DNA of 64,000 nt from JAHELQ01 sp965603365 (GCA_965603365.1 CBFDCR010000002.1:1-64000), one strand, 5' to 3'; shown: positions 36,701 through 46,102, numbered from the stretch's first letter. Made by a program: numbers and translations. Notes: a model not told the origin generated them from the sequence alone.

Positions 36701-39700
36701 CGATTACATCCGGGCCCACTCCTCTCTGCCGCAAACACCGGGCCAACCGGTTGGCCTTCCTGTTTAACTCCCCGTAGGTCAACCGTTGATCCCCAAACAC
36801 CAATGCGACTGTTTCGGGATTGGCCGCCGCCTTCTCTTCAAACATTTGCTGGATCGTTCTCTCAACGCCGTCTAACGCCTGAGGGCCTGAAGATAATGTC
36901 AATATTGCTTCCCTCTCCTTCCCCGCTACGATCTCAATGTCCGATAATTTCCGGTCTATATGAACAGTAAGCAGGGAAAATATTCTCTTAAAATAAACGA
37001 TGAACCTGTCGATGGTTTCCGGTTTAAATAGGCGGGCACAATATTCCAGGTGAAAGAAAAATCTCTCCTTATAGTTTATTACGGCCAGATCCAGGTCAAA
37101 CTTCGATGTGTACTCTATATGCCGGGACAATTTGGGGTCCGTAATGGCCAAAAAGTCATCCGTATATTCCGGGTGATTGCCCAGGCTGAGCATGACATCA
37201 AAAACAGGATTACGGCTGGCATCCCGGTTGTCCGAAACGTTGTCAACCAGACTTTCGAATGGATACTCCTGGTTCTCAAAGGTCTTCAGTGTCCTCTCTT
37301 TCACCTCGATCAAAAAATCTCTCAGGGTTTTGTCGGCGGCGGGAAAATTGCGCAGCGCCAACGTATTGACAAACATGCCGATGATACCTTCCAGGTCGGC
37401 ATGCCTTCGATTGGCCACCGGTGTCCCGATAACGATATCTTCCCGGCCGGTTAATTTGGCCAGAAGCACGTTTAACACCGTGAGAATGCACATATAAAAT
37501 GTCAAATCAACCTCCTTCGAGATCTCCTTCAACGCCTGCATCTCCGGTTCGGCCAATACGAAGTTTATATAAGCCCCTTCGAAGCTCTGGATTAACGGCC
37601 TGTCATAATCTGTAGGCAAGTTAAGCACCGGTATTTCACCGGAAAATTCGCTTAACCAGTACTCTTCCTGTCTCTTTAACGCTTCCTCCTGTTTTTGACT
37701 ATTTTGCCATTCGGAAAAATCTTTGTACTGGAGTCTCAACGGCGGCAGTTCTTCACCCCGGTACAACGCATAGAACTCCCTCTTCAATATATCCTGGGAA
37801 GTGCCATCCGTTATGATGTGGTGCATATCTAAAAACAAGAGGTGATCCATCGCGGCCATAGTGACAAAGGCCACCCTCAACAGAGGGGCCCGGCTTAAAT
37901 CAAAGGGACGGGTAAATTCTCTAAAAACCTGTTCGACTTCATCTTTACCTATCTCATAATAATCGATTGAGAAGTCCACACGCCTGTGAATCCTCTGGAT
38001 CGGGCCATTACCTAAAATCTCAAATGAAGTTCTTAAACTCTCATGGCGGACAATAAGCTCTTTAAATGCCCATTCTAACCTTTCTTTATTAAACGCCGTC
38101 CTGAATGGTATCTGGTGGGGCATATTGTAGTGGGCGCCCTGCGCAGCCATCTGCTGGAGAATATACAACCGTTTCTGGGCTGAAGAAAGATGATAGTATT
38201 CCTTTTTTGGTTGGACTTCAATGGAGGAAAATTGGCGAACTGCCGGATCTTTGCCGATAATAGCGGCCAGTTTTTTGATGGTAGACGACACAAATACTTC
38301 TGTCAGCTCAAGTTCAACATTGAACTCTTTATAGATCCTGGCTACCAGTTGAGTGGCTTTCAACGAATGCCCGCCCAAATCAAAAAAATTATCATTCACC
38401 CCAACTCTCTCTTTTCCCAATACTTCAGCCCAGATCTCCACCAATTTTCGTTCTACATCATTAGTCGGCATTCCCGACAAAGCCTCTTCCTCTCTCTCCT
38501 GGGGCCGCGGTAAGGCTTTTCGATCAATTTTCCCCCCCGGCAATAACGGCATTTTTTCTAACACCATAAACTCGGGGGGTATCATATAACCGGGCAAACG
38601 CTGTGACAACCGATATTTCAAGTCATCGACGGATAAATGGTTCCCCTTCTTATCCCCGACGATATAGGCGCAAAGATACCTGTCGCCGGTTGTATCCTCC
38701 CGGACAGTTACTACCGACTCTTTAACAAAGGCTATCTCCAATAAATGCCTTTCAATCTCCTCCAGTTCAATGCGAAAGCCCCGAATCTTCACCTGCCGAT
38801 CTTTTCGCCCCAGATACTCAATTTCCCCCTCAACCGACCAGCGGGCCAAATCCCCGGTCTTAAATAGGGACTTTCCCCCCAGGGCAGCAGTGGCGGTATA
38901 CTTCTGGACGGTTAGCTCGGGGTTGTTTAAATAGCCTCTCGTCAGGCCGGCACCGCCGATGCACAATTCGCCCACACTGCCAATGGGCTGCATCTGACCG
39001 GCTTCACCCAGGACGAATGCGCCGGTGTTGGCAATCGGTTTCCCGATCGTTACCCTCTTCTCTTCGGAGCATCGGCTCACCACTGCATCTACCGTAGTCT
39101 CCGTGGGGCCGTAATGATTGTACAGTTCATATCCCTGTGCCAGGAGGCTATCTTTGAGGTTGTCATCCAGCATTTCCCCGCCGATGATGACGATATGGAG
39201 CGACGGTATCTTCCCTGCATCGCTTAAAAGCTCTTTCAAGAGGGAGGGGGTGGCATTAATCACATTTATGGTATGCGCCCTCACATACTTTAAAAACTCA
39301 TTGCCATTGAGAATAGTCTCCTTCTTTGCACAAAACAGTACCCCACCGTTTAATAGGGGGGCAAATATCTGATCCACACTGGCATCAAAAATATAATTGG
39401 TGAGCAGCAGTACATTCCTGTTTTTATTTAAATCATAATACCGGGAGAACCAATGGATGAGATTGACGATATTGCGGTGCGCCACCATCACTCCCTTTGG
39501 CCGACCGGTGGAGCCGGATGTATAGAAGATAGAGGCCAGGCTACCTGGAAAAGCCGCTCTCTCCAGGTTGCCGGAATCATTAGAATCTTGCTGCCGGTCA
39601 TCCACAAATACCACTTCATTATCGAAATGAAGAGAGGTCGCCAGTGCCGGCCGGGTTACAATATAACCGGCCAGGCTGTCCTGGATCATATAGCGAATCC

Positions 39701-40763
39701 TCTGGGCCGGGAATTCCGGATCAATAGGAAGATACGCACCCCCCGCCTTTAAAATCCCCAGTAAGCCGACAACCATCTCGATAGATCGTTCCAACATGAC
39801 AGCCGCAATTGTTTCCGCGGTTACCCCTTTTTCCCTGAGCAACCGGGCCAGTCGGTTGGCCGCCCCATTTAATTCTCCATAAGTCAGGTTATGGTCTTCA
39901 CATACAACGGCCCTGTGGTAGGGAGACCTCTCTGCCCGGCTTTCAAATAATTCGGGAATTGTCTTATCCGCCGGGTAGCAGGCGGAAGTCCGGTTAAGAA
40001 GCAAAAGTGTCTCTTGCTCCTCTTTTAATAAAAGGGGGATCTCCTTGATGCTCACATCAATATGCTCGACGACTGTTTCCAATATTAACTCATAGTGCCT
40101 GATAAAATTTTCCAGGGTACCCGGTCGATATTTCTCTGGATCAAAAATGACTTCCACCCCGATGCCCTCCCCGTTGGGCTCGAACAGGAATACCAGGTTA
40201 TTGTGAAAAGTATGGACGACATCTGCATGTTGAAATCCTTTTAATGCCATAACGACATCAAATTCAAAACGAAGACGCTCGTTTCGTCCATCGAGTAACT
40301 CTATGATCCTATCAATCGGATACTCTTGATTTTCAAATGCCTCCATGACGGTTTTCCTGACCTGTTTCAATAAATCTTTAAAGGACAGGCGGCCTTCAAC
40401 CATATCCCGGATGGCCACCACATGATTCAGGCCATCTTCCTTTAAATCCCGGTCATAAACGGGTGCCCAAACGACGATGTCATGGTTACCGGTATAGCGA
40501 AATATTAAACTCTTCAGAACAGTCAATAAAAAAACAAACAGCAGCATATCCGAGTCTTTACAAAACTTCGACAACTTTTCTTTGACTCCCTTTGCCAATT
40601 GATACCCAACCCGGTTGTCCACCACAAAATAATGACCAACTCCCGAAACATCCGGGAATAAATATGTACCGGTGTAGTATCCCGCCAATTTTTGCAGCCA
40701 ATACTCCTTCTTCTGCTGGTATGCCCTGGTGGACAATAACATGACTTGATCAATATGTTGCAT
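33735..40763 (-). CDS. NRPS: half-C, A-PCP-C-A(Pro-like)-PCP-C
   Basis: 2342 residues from the ATG at 40763, favoured because GGAGAGG lies six bases upstream; an ATG at 40778 lacks a site. Residues 1-250 are the C-terminal lobe of a C domain only (KEYWLQKLAG, NHDIVVWAPV, ENQEYPIDRIIELL), without HHxxxDG. A1 (~265-755) code D-A-D-N-I-G-H-V-D, not one I know. PCP (DLGGHSL), C (HHIITDG). A2 code D-A-H-F-Q-G-H-V-V with the HNHYGPSETHVV context of Pro-type domains, so Pro or an analogue is possible. PCP (QLGGHSL) and a full C (HHIISDG) follow, with the tail LTEDLEED rather than D-F-x-F. It follows a radical SAM gene by 23 bases. The next NRPS starts directly with an A domain and no half-C, so this subunit uses the acidic type of junction at its C-terminus and the half-C type at its N-terminus. 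Confidence 0.93.
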   Translation of the reverse strand: MQHIDQVMLLSTRAYQQKKEYWLQKLAGYYTGTYLFPDVSGVGHYFVVDNRVGYQLAKGVKEKLSKFCKDSDMLLFVFLLTVLKSLIFRYTGNHDIVVWAPVYDRDLKEDGLNHVVAIRDMVEGRLSFKDLLKQVRKTVMEAFENQEYPIDRIIELLDGRNERLRFEFDVVMALKGFQHADVVHTFHNNLVFLFEPNGEGIGVEVIFDPEKYRPGTLENFIRHYELILETVVEHIDVSIKEIPLLLKEEQETLLLLNRTSACYPADKTIPELFESRAERSPYHRAVVCEDHNLTYGELNGAANRLARLLREKGVTAETIAAVMLERSIEMVVGLLGILKAGGAYLPIDPEFPAQRIRYMIQDSLAGYIVTRPALATSLHFDNEVVFVDDRQQDSNDSGNLERAAFPGSLASIFYTSGSTGRPKGVMVAHRNIVNLIHWFSRYYDLNKNRNVLLLTNYIFDASVDQIFAPLLNGGVLFCAKKETILNGNEFLKYVRAHTINVINATPSLLKELLSDAGKIPSLHIVIIGGEMLDDNLKDSLLAQGYELYNHYGPTETTVDAVVSRCSEEKRVTIGKPIANTGAFVLGEAGQMQPIGSVGELCIGGAGLTRGYLNNPELTVQKYTATAALGGKSLFKTGDLARWSVEGEIEYLGRKDRQVKIRGFRIELEEIERHLLEIAFVKESVVTVREDTTGDRYLCAYIVGDKKGNHLSVDDLKYRLSQRLPGYMIPPEFMVLEKMPLLPGGKIDRKALPRPQEREEEALSGMPTNDVERKLVEIWAEVLGKERVGVNDNFFDLGGHSLKATQLVARIYKEFNVELELTEVFVSSTIKKLAAIIGKDPAVRQFSSIEVQPKKEYYHLSSAQKRLYILQQMAAQGAHYNMPHQIPFRTAFNKERLEWAFKELIVRHESLRTSFEILGNGPIQRIHRRVDFSIDYYEIGKDEVEQVFREFTRPFDLSRAPLLRVAFVTMAAMDHLLFLDMHHIITDGTSQDILKREFYALYRGEELPPLRLQYKDFSEWQNSQKQEEALKRQEEYWLSEFSGEIPVLNLPTDYDRPLIQSFEGAYINFVLAEPEMQALKEISKEVDLTFYMCILTVLNVLLAKLTGREDIVIGTPVANRRHADLEGIIGMFVNTLALRNFPAADKTLRDFLIEVKERTLKTFENQEYPFESLVDNVSDNRDASRNPVFDVMLSLGNHPEYTDDFLAITDPKLSRHIEYTSKFDLDLAVINYKERFFFHLEYCARLFKPETIDRFIVYFKRIFSLLTVHIDRKLSDIEIVAGKEREAILTLSSGPQALDGVERTIQQMFEEKAAANPETVALVFGDQRLTYGELNRKANRLARCLRQRGVGPDVIVGLMAERSFEMIIGVLAILKAGGAYLPVDLDYPQERIGYMLNDSQAKLLLSHYEGERLTVHIPPGIEVIDIKFYDDRVVGEDGVNLDLTHRGRDLVYVIYTSGSTGKPKGVMLEHRNVANLITFDHRHTTIDCRKILQFHSIGFDASFHEIFCALLGGGTLYLIDRDTQADILELLMVVEKNEIMTLFLPMSFLKVLFSDPAYIRAIPGCVAHIQTGGEQVVISPHFRDYLRKNGVYFHNHYGPSETHVVTALTIHPEEENIAELPTIGKPILNTRVYIVDRSGHPLPVGVTGELCIGGVQVGRGYVGKGELTEEKFILDPFGRKGRLYKSGDLARWLPDGNIEFLGRLDSQVKIRGFRVEPGEIESQLLSCDTIKEAVVIPRDEGGDKYLCAYIVAEGEIKFASLREYLSAALPGYMIPSYFVPVEKIPVTVNGKVDKGALPSPHGLKGAGYRAPVDHVEARLLEMWAEVLGMDMDAIGTDSNFFQLGGHSLRATVLIARIHKVFNVKITLGEMFRQPTISHLSGLVRAARTFYYQPIQPAEQKEYYALSPAQRRLYILWQMEPQTTAYNMPEVLALKGEVDRGQLERIFRDLILRHESLRTSFLEIDGKPVQKIHRAVNFEIEYYDSGPSQKAKKMIDLFIRPFHLGRPPLIRTGVAGLGEGKSILMVDLHHIISDGISRAVLIGEFMARYNDEPLPGLRLRYIDFVEWYYSQQEQGLRLQESYWLEQFKGKLPLLNLPVDYRRPSSQDFSGRRLYFRLGQDDTGRLKALAVSEGVSLFILLLTIYYVFLYRETGQQDIIVGTYTAGRRHDDLKNIIGMFLNTLALRNFPAQEKTFKGFLAEVNSRTLAAFENQDYPFEKLVERKMGNKDLGRNPLFDVVFALNNINEPEVEIPGLKIAAFEYEFRISKFDLHWIAQEEGEELLFTVTYKTSLFKPETLEWFIRDFKRITASILNKPDVKLAEMEFIDGAEKDEILTHLTEDLEED

Positions 40764-40769
40764 CGTTAC

Positions 40770-40776
40770 CCTCTCC
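40770..40776 (-). promoter_or_regulatory. Ribosome site (GGAGAGG) deciding the NRPS start at 40763
   Basis: GGAGAGG lies six bases before ATG 40763-40761. The alternative ATG at 40778 is itself part of this site. Confidence 0.55.
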
Positions 40777-40786
40777 ATAACCTGGA

Positions 40787-42469
40787 TTAAAATTCAAAAT
40801 CCGGTTCATATTTATACAGCGGATTTTTTACTTCAGCCGGGAACGCATGGGCATTATCACTGCCCAATAGGTCTTTAAACCTGTCAACCAAATTGCCGTC
40901 ACATTCCGGCTGCCGGGGATGTATGAGTCGATCGCGAATCCCCTGGTTAAAGGTGGCTAAAAAGCATTTAACCTGTTCAAGGCTTAATCCCCTGTGCAAT
41001 AAATTAAAAATCCCGGCAAATTCAAAATTGTACTGGGGCACCCATAGGGGTTGATCGATGTTTAGAAACACATCATCGATCACATCACAGGCACTCCTGG
41101 AATCAAAGGTGGCATGGGACCAGCTAAACTGGGACCCCTGGATATTGTATTTCTCCCGTTCCCGCCATATGGGAGTAATCTTATCGCAGTACCAGAGCTG
41201 CGTTCTAAAAAAATCAAGCGGATTGTCCTTTATAAAACAGAGGGTATCTTCGACTGTTTTAGGCGTTTCACCGGGAAACCCGATAATAAAGGAGGCATAG
41301 GTGGTGATTTCATACTCCTTGAGCAGTGCGATACCCTTATGGTAGTCATCAACGGAGGCCGCTTTATTCATATTCTGCAGTATTTGTTGATTGCCCGATT
41401 CTATACCCAGGAACACCCCTTCACAGCCGCTCTCCTTCATTAATTCCACCGTTTCCCGGTCGGCATATTGACAGCGAAAATGGGAATTCCATTTAAAGGT
41501 GTACTTATTCTTAATCATCATTTTGAGTATCTCTTGAAATCTCTTCCGGGGAATGTTAAATGTATCGTCGATGAAATTCAAACTGGTGACTCTCCCCAAT
41601 GAATTGATTTCATTTAGTTCCTTTTCAATGAGTTCGACATCAATGGTCTGAAACTCCCCGGCGTGCTCCGGGAAACCGCAGAAGGAACAGGCAAAAGGGC
41701 AGGAAATTGACGTTCTGACGGCAGCAAATTTATGGAGTCGATCTGCCAACAGACGCCAATTTACCATATTTTCGGCCAGCCGATTGTTCTCCGCAGTTAT
41801 CCTGTTTTTTTTATATCGATGGCCATCATAATAGTAAAGGTTGTCGATCCCGGGGTTGAAATGCCCGTCTTTTAGAGCGGTGATCAGTTTACTTAGCGCC
41901 GTCTCTCCCTGGGCACTGTAGACGTAATAATCGGCATTAACCTTCTTAAAAAAATATTGCAAGGAGGCCTCATCCTCACCGGCCCTCACCTGGGTTGAAA
42001 TAAAGGGGCCACCAATGACGATCTTAACCGTCTTATTATACGTTCTCACAAAGGAGACAATCTCTAAGACCGGGAAAACCGAAACGTAGAGTGTGGTGAT
42101 GATGGCAATCAACCCGATATTGTTCCTGGATAATTTCTCCGCCAATTCTTCCTTCTGGTATTGAAATGAATTGACATAATCAAAGGTCATGCCCCGCCGG
42201 GATAAATAGGAGCCGAGATAGGCGATAGCCGGGCTAAATAGATTGCCCAGGTGAAACGGTCCTATGGAATTATCTAAAGCCTCATGGCCAAATAAAAATA
42301 AATTAAAAATCTCCGGTGCCGTGTACTTTTTATTTTGATATTGTACAAAATTCAGATTGAGATCCCGGTAAGCCTCCGATTTTACCCCCATCAATCTCAC
42401 CATCTTCTCATACTCTTCAAACCACATCTCATTATGGCCGATAAATAAACAATCTACACTATCCTTCAT
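40787..42469 (-). CDS. B12-type radical SAM enzyme (PhpK-like) with C-terminal D-F-E-F tail
   Basis: 560 residues from the ATG at 42469 (AAGG eight bases upstream; a GTG at 42478 is the alternative). The opening DCLFIGHNEMWFEEYEKMV, then YRDLNLNF, resembles by memory the PhpK/BcpD group of B12-dependent radical SAM methyltransferases. Residues 75-215: Rossmann-like cobalamin-type region (AYLGSYLSRRGMTFDYVN, IVIGGPFISTQ, GETALSKLI). The core has CPFACSFC (C257, C261, C264), then INSLGRVTSLNFIDDTF, GCEGVFLGIESGNQ and FIIGFPGET. PhpK methylates phosphorus on a carrier-bound substrate; no phosphonate genes are visible here, so C-methylation or another radical step is more likely. It sits between the KS-ACP-C protein ending DFNF and the half-C NRPS, and itself ends PDFEF, so it probably docks at that junction. 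Confidence 0.88.
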   Translation of the reverse strand: MKDSVDCLFIGHNEMWFEEYEKMVRLMGVKSEAYRDLNLNFVQYQNKKYTAPEIFNLFLFGHEALDNSIGPFHLGNLFSPAIAYLGSYLSRRGMTFDYVNSFQYQKEELAEKLSRNNIGLIAIITTLYVSVFPVLEIVSFVRTYNKTVKIVIGGPFISTQVRAGEDEASLQYFFKKVNADYYVYSAQGETALSKLITALKDGHFNPGIDNLYYYDGHRYKKNRITAENNRLAENMVNWRLLADRLHKFAAVRTSISCPFACSFCGFPEHAGEFQTIDVELIEKELNEINSLGRVTSLNFIDDTFNIPRKRFQEILKMMIKNKYTFKWNSHFRCQYADRETVELMKESGCEGVFLGIESGNQQILQNMNKAASVDDYHKGIALLKEYEITTYASFIIGFPGETPKTVEDTLCFIKDNPLDFFRTQLWYCDKITPIWREREKYNIQGSQFSWSHATFDSRSACDVIDDVFLNIDQPLWVPQYNFEFAGIFNLLHRGLSLEQVKCFLATFNQGIRDRLIHPRQPECDGNLVDRFKDLLGSDNAHAFPAEVKNPLYKYEPDFEF

Positions 42470-42477
42470 CCTGGTCA

Positions 42478-42481
42478 CCTT
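42478..42481 (-). promoter_or_regulatory. Ribosome site (AAGG) favouring the ATG start at 42469
   Basis: AAGG at eight-base spacing from ATG 42469-42467. It overlaps the alternative GTG start at 42478-42476, which would then have no site of its own. Confidence 0.4.
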
Positions 42482-42484
42482 ATA

Positions 42485-45400
42485 CTAAAAATTAAAATCT
42501 GCCTGCCAGCTTTTTTTGTTATCCCGCTCCACGGCCTCCCCTGCCCTCGAGATATTCAAAATATCTAAATCCCCAATCCGGCCTCCAGGATTCCTGGTAA
42601 TCTCCCTGAAAAGATTGATAAAATGTCCCGCCATCTTCTCTATTGTGTCCTGTCTAAAGAGCTCCGTAGAATACAAAAAACCACATTCAATATCTTTCTC
42701 AACCTCGATCACATGCAGCAGCAGATCAAAGCTGGCATATCTAAATAAAAAATCGTAGCGGCTAAATGTCACACCATCGGCAAACCTGAAGTCGTGTCCT
42801 GCCCGTTGGTTTTCCAGGGCAAGAAACACATCAAAGAGGGGGTGCCGGCCGCTATCCCGGGGAATATTCAGTTTATCAACGAGCATTTCAAATTGATAAT
42901 CCTGGTTTTCCAACACCAGGATGACTTTTTGCCGTACTGCCTCAATATACTGTCTCAAGGTAAAATGACTATAAGGATGATTTTTGATGGCGACGGTGTT
43001 GGTAAACATACCGATTATATCGGCCAAATCGGCCAGTCGGCGACCCAGCACCGGTGCCCCCACGACTATTTTCTCCGAATCGGTATACTTTGCCAACAAT
43101 ATACTAAGAGCGGCTACAAAAATCATAAATAGAGTCGTGTTGGTGCGGGCCGCCAGACGGTGAATATCCAGACAGAGTGCCTTCTCCATAGAGAATGGAT
43201 AGTAGCTGCCGCCAAAACTCTGTTCGGCTGGACGGGCAAAATCTGTGGGGAGTTTGGCTGCCGCTTCCCCCGAATTAAACTCATTGAGCCAAAAATCTTC
43301 CTGTTTTTTTATTTCACTGCTTTGAAGAAATTGGTTTTGCCAGACGGCGAAATCTCTATACTGTATAGTCAACGGCGGCAATTCCTCCCCGGAATACAGT
43401 CGGCTAAACTCATTGATGAGGATATCCAACGACCTGCCGTCGGCGACAATATGATGAATATCATACAACAATAAATACCTGGAAGCCGCTGTCCTGACCA
43501 ATTCGACCCGTAATAGAGGGGGGTCCGCCAACGAAAAGGGGCGAATAAATTTTTCGACCGCATCGTCGATATCTTCCGCCCCCATTTCCTCTTCCCTATA
43601 AGAAACATTAAAATCAACATAATCATAAACCCGCTGCACGATCTCTCCATCTTTTCTCACAAAGCCTGTTCGCAAAGATTCGTGCCGCCGGATTAAACGT
43701 TCGAAACCCCTGGCCACTTTAATCCCGTCTAACCGCCCTTCCACGACAAACGCATTGGGCTGATTATAAATGCAGCCGTTCCCAAAAAGCTCCGTGCCGA
43801 TAAAAACCCTTTTTTGTGCCGATGAAACCGGATAAAAGTCTCGTTTACCCTGTACAGGTATAAACGCCGCCTGTATGCTTTCTTTCCGGGAAATGAAATG
43901 GGCGAGTTCTCCGATGGTGGGGATTCCAAAAAATTCCGATAACGATATGTCCACATTCAACGCTTTAGACAACTTCGGTAACATCAAATTGGCAATCAGA
44001 GAATCGCCGCCCAGGTCAAAAAAACTCCGGTTAATATCGATTTCCCCATGGCCGGTAATCTCCGACCACACCTGCCCGATCATTTTCTCCTGCCGGGAAT
44101 AGACCGACCCATCGTCTCTTCCCTTCAAGACGACTTCCTGACCATTCCCATCGGCCCCCTCGGCAGCAGGTCTCGACATGTTACTTCCACCAGAATCGGC
44201 AAATTTCAGCCAGCATCTGGCCCCTCTAAAAGGAGTAAGGGGAAGGCTCACTCTGTGTCTCCGCCGGTTCGCATATAACCTGTTCCAATCGACATCGGCT
44301 CCCTTACAATACAAATCGGCAATCTCCGATAAAAACGCCTCTTCCCTGCCGGTAGAAGTTAGGTATTGGCGGATTTTAGCGTCTACTTTCCCGGACAATT
44401 CCTTTACTCCAACTGCCCGACCGCCGGAGTCTTGCCGTCCCTCCTGTAGGTCAGACCAAAATATCCCCTCCCCGGCCATACCATTCAACCCGCGGCCCCA
44501 GAGGGCCAATTTACGTTTTAATTCGTGCATCTCCCTGACGATAACAGCCAGTCTCCACCGATAATGGCCTCTGCCCGTATTGGCGGTAAAGCAAATATCT
44601 GCCAGTTCCCCATCATCTTTATAGGCCAGAAACTCCCGGTAGGCCCGCAGCAGTTCTCCGAGAGTATCCTTATTCCTGGCGGAAATGGTAAATATTTCGA
44701 TTGTTTGCCGGGGTTTTGAATCGCGGCGATATCGATTGTCCCGACCATTAAACTCCTCTAAAACAACGTGGCAGTTGGTGCCGCTCAAGCCAAAAGAGCT
44801 CACCCCGCATCTCCGCTCCCCGCCCTCGTTCTCCCACTCTATCAATCGATCATTGACATAAAGGCCAGATTCCTCAAAGGGGATCTCTTTATTGGGCCTG
44901 TTAAAATGAAGCTGGGGGGGGATCTTTCTATATTTTAAAGCGAGAATTGCTTTCAGTAAACCGGCAATACCGGCCACATCGTCCAGGTGGCCGATATTGG
45001 TCTTAACCGAGCCGAGGGCACAAAACTGCTTCCTGGCGGTATATCTTCGAAATGCCCTCTTTATGGCCTCAACTTCGATCGGGTCACCGAGCCTTGTCCC
45101 GGTACCATGGGCCTCGACATAACCGATGGTTTGGGGATCAATACCGGCATCTTCCCATGCCCTTACGATCACATCCTCCTGGGCTTCGCTGTTGGGGGCG
45201 GTAATACCGATGGAATTCCCATCCTGGTTGACGGCACTCCCCTTGATCACGGCATGAATATGGTCACCATCCCCGATGGCCTTGCTTAACGGTTTTAACA
45301 ATATCGCCGCCACACCTTCTCCCCAGCCCGTTCCATCCGACCGATCATCAAATGCCCTTGTTCTAAAATCGGAAGAGTCGATCCCAATACCCCTATTCTT

Positions 45401-46102
45401 AGATCTAAACATCTGTATCAGGCTAACCTTAACTCCCCCGGCAATCGCCAGATCACACTCCCTATTTCTAATGCTCCTGCAGGCTAAGTGGACCGCCACC
45501 AATGAAGAGGAGCAAGCCGTATCCACCAGCATCGCCGGGCCCTTTAAATCGAGGATATAGGAAACCCGACTGGCAATGATGGACGATAAATTACCGGGCC
45601 TGGATAACGCAGCATAGGCCGGGAAGGCCTGGGAAATGATCTGCCAATACGCCGGCCAACCGCTGTACCCCACAAAAACCCCCGTCCTTGTTCCCTTTAT
45701 ATTGTTGCCCCCATAGCCGGCTTCCTCCAGTGCATGCCAGGCGGCTTGTAAAAACAGCCTCTGGTTTGGATCGATTAGACTGGCCTCCTGGGGGGTAATG
45801 TTGAAAAAATCACAGTCGAATCTATCAATCTCGTCCAGGTAGCCGCCCTGGCAAAATTCTATCTCTTCATCTTCTAAATTCATATATCCCAGGATACGGT
45901 CGCTGTCTTCCTGCCTGTTTCCCGGGAATTCACCGATACAATCGACGCCATCTTTCAAATTATTCCAGAATTGGGCTGCATGACCGGCTCTGGGTAACCT
46001 GGCGGCCAGACCAATGATGGCCGTATCTTTCCAGGGAATCTTATTCACCGTTATCGAATCGCCGCTCTTTACGGTACTTAAATTGACTCTTGAAAAATCC
46101 AT
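42485..46102 (-). CDS. PKS-NRPS bridge: KS (AT-less)-ACP-C, ending in D-F-N-F
   Basis: 1205 residues from the ATG at 46102; a TTG at 46117 is also possible and neither start has a strong ribosome site. KS about 25-455: DTACSSS with the active Cys (~197), HGTGT and NIGH histidines, GLSGTNCHVVLEE at its end. No AT follows; a KS-flanking linker (ADICFTANTGRGHYRW ... LTPFRGARCW) leads to an ACP (DLGGDSL) and a complete C domain (HHIVADG). It ends QADFNF. With malonyl supplied by the free acyltransferase, it would extend the Gly-terminated chain by two carbons, leaving a beta-keto group because no KR is present, then condense it with the next amino acid. It lies downstream of the Gly module and upstream of a radical SAM gene and a half-C NRPS. 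Confidence 0.92.
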   Translation of the reverse strand: MDFSRVNLSTVKSGDSITVNKIPWKDTAIIGLAARLPRAGHAAQFWNNLKDGVDCIGEFPGNRQEDSDRILGYMNLEDEEIEFCQGGYLDEIDRFDCDFFNITPQEASLIDPNQRLFLQAAWHALEEAGYGGNNIKGTRTGVFVGYSGWPAYWQIISQAFPAYAALSRPGNLSSIIASRVSYILDLKGPAMLVDTACSSSLVAVHLACRSIRNRECDLAIAGGVKVSLIQMFRSKNRGIGIDSSDFRTRAFDDRSDGTGWGEGVAAILLKPLSKAIGDGDHIHAVIKGSAVNQDGNSIGITAPNSEAQEDVIVRAWEDAGIDPQTIGYVEAHGTGTRLGDPIEVEAIKRAFRRYTARKQFCALGSVKTNIGHLDDVAGIAGLLKAILALKYRKIPPQLHFNRPNKEIPFEESGLYVNDRLIEWENEGGERRCGVSSFGLSGTNCHVVLEEFNGRDNRYRRDSKPRQTIEIFTISARNKDTLGELLRAYREFLAYKDDGELADICFTANTGRGHYRWRLAVIVREMHELKRKLALWGRGLNGMAGEGIFWSDLQEGRQDSGGRAVGVKELSGKVDAKIRQYLTSTGREEAFLSEIADLYCKGADVDWNRLYANRRRHRVSLPLTPFRGARCWLKFADSGGSNMSRPAAEGADGNGQEVVLKGRDDGSVYSRQEKMIGQVWSEITGHGEIDINRSFFDLGGDSLIANLMLPKLSKALNVDISLSEFFGIPTIGELAHFISRKESIQAAFIPVQGKRDFYPVSSAQKRVFIGTELFGNGCIYNQPNAFVVEGRLDGIKVARGFERLIRRHESLRTGFVRKDGEIVQRVYDYVDFNVSYREEEMGAEDIDDAVEKFIRPFSLADPPLLRVELVRTAASRYLLLYDIHHIVADGRSLDILINEFSRLYSGEELPPLTIQYRDFAVWQNQFLQSSEIKKQEDFWLNEFNSGEAAAKLPTDFARPAEQSFGGSYYPFSMEKALCLDIHRLAARTNTTLFMIFVAALSILLAKYTDSEKIVVGAPVLGRRLADLADIIGMFTNTVAIKNHPYSHFTLRQYIEAVRQKVILVLENQDYQFEMLVDKLNIPRDSGRHPLFDVFLALENQRAGHDFRFADGVTFSRYDFLFRYASFDLLLHVIEVEKDIECGFLYSTELFRQDTIEKMAGHFINLFREITRNPGGRIGDLDILNISRAGEAVERDNKKSWQADFNF

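Noticed and set aside
14979..42499. C-terminal Phe as an outer-membrane beta-barrel signal
   Set aside because: The proteins are cytosolic megasynthases and radical SAM enzymes without signal peptides, so the terminal Phe is not a barrel-assembly signal.
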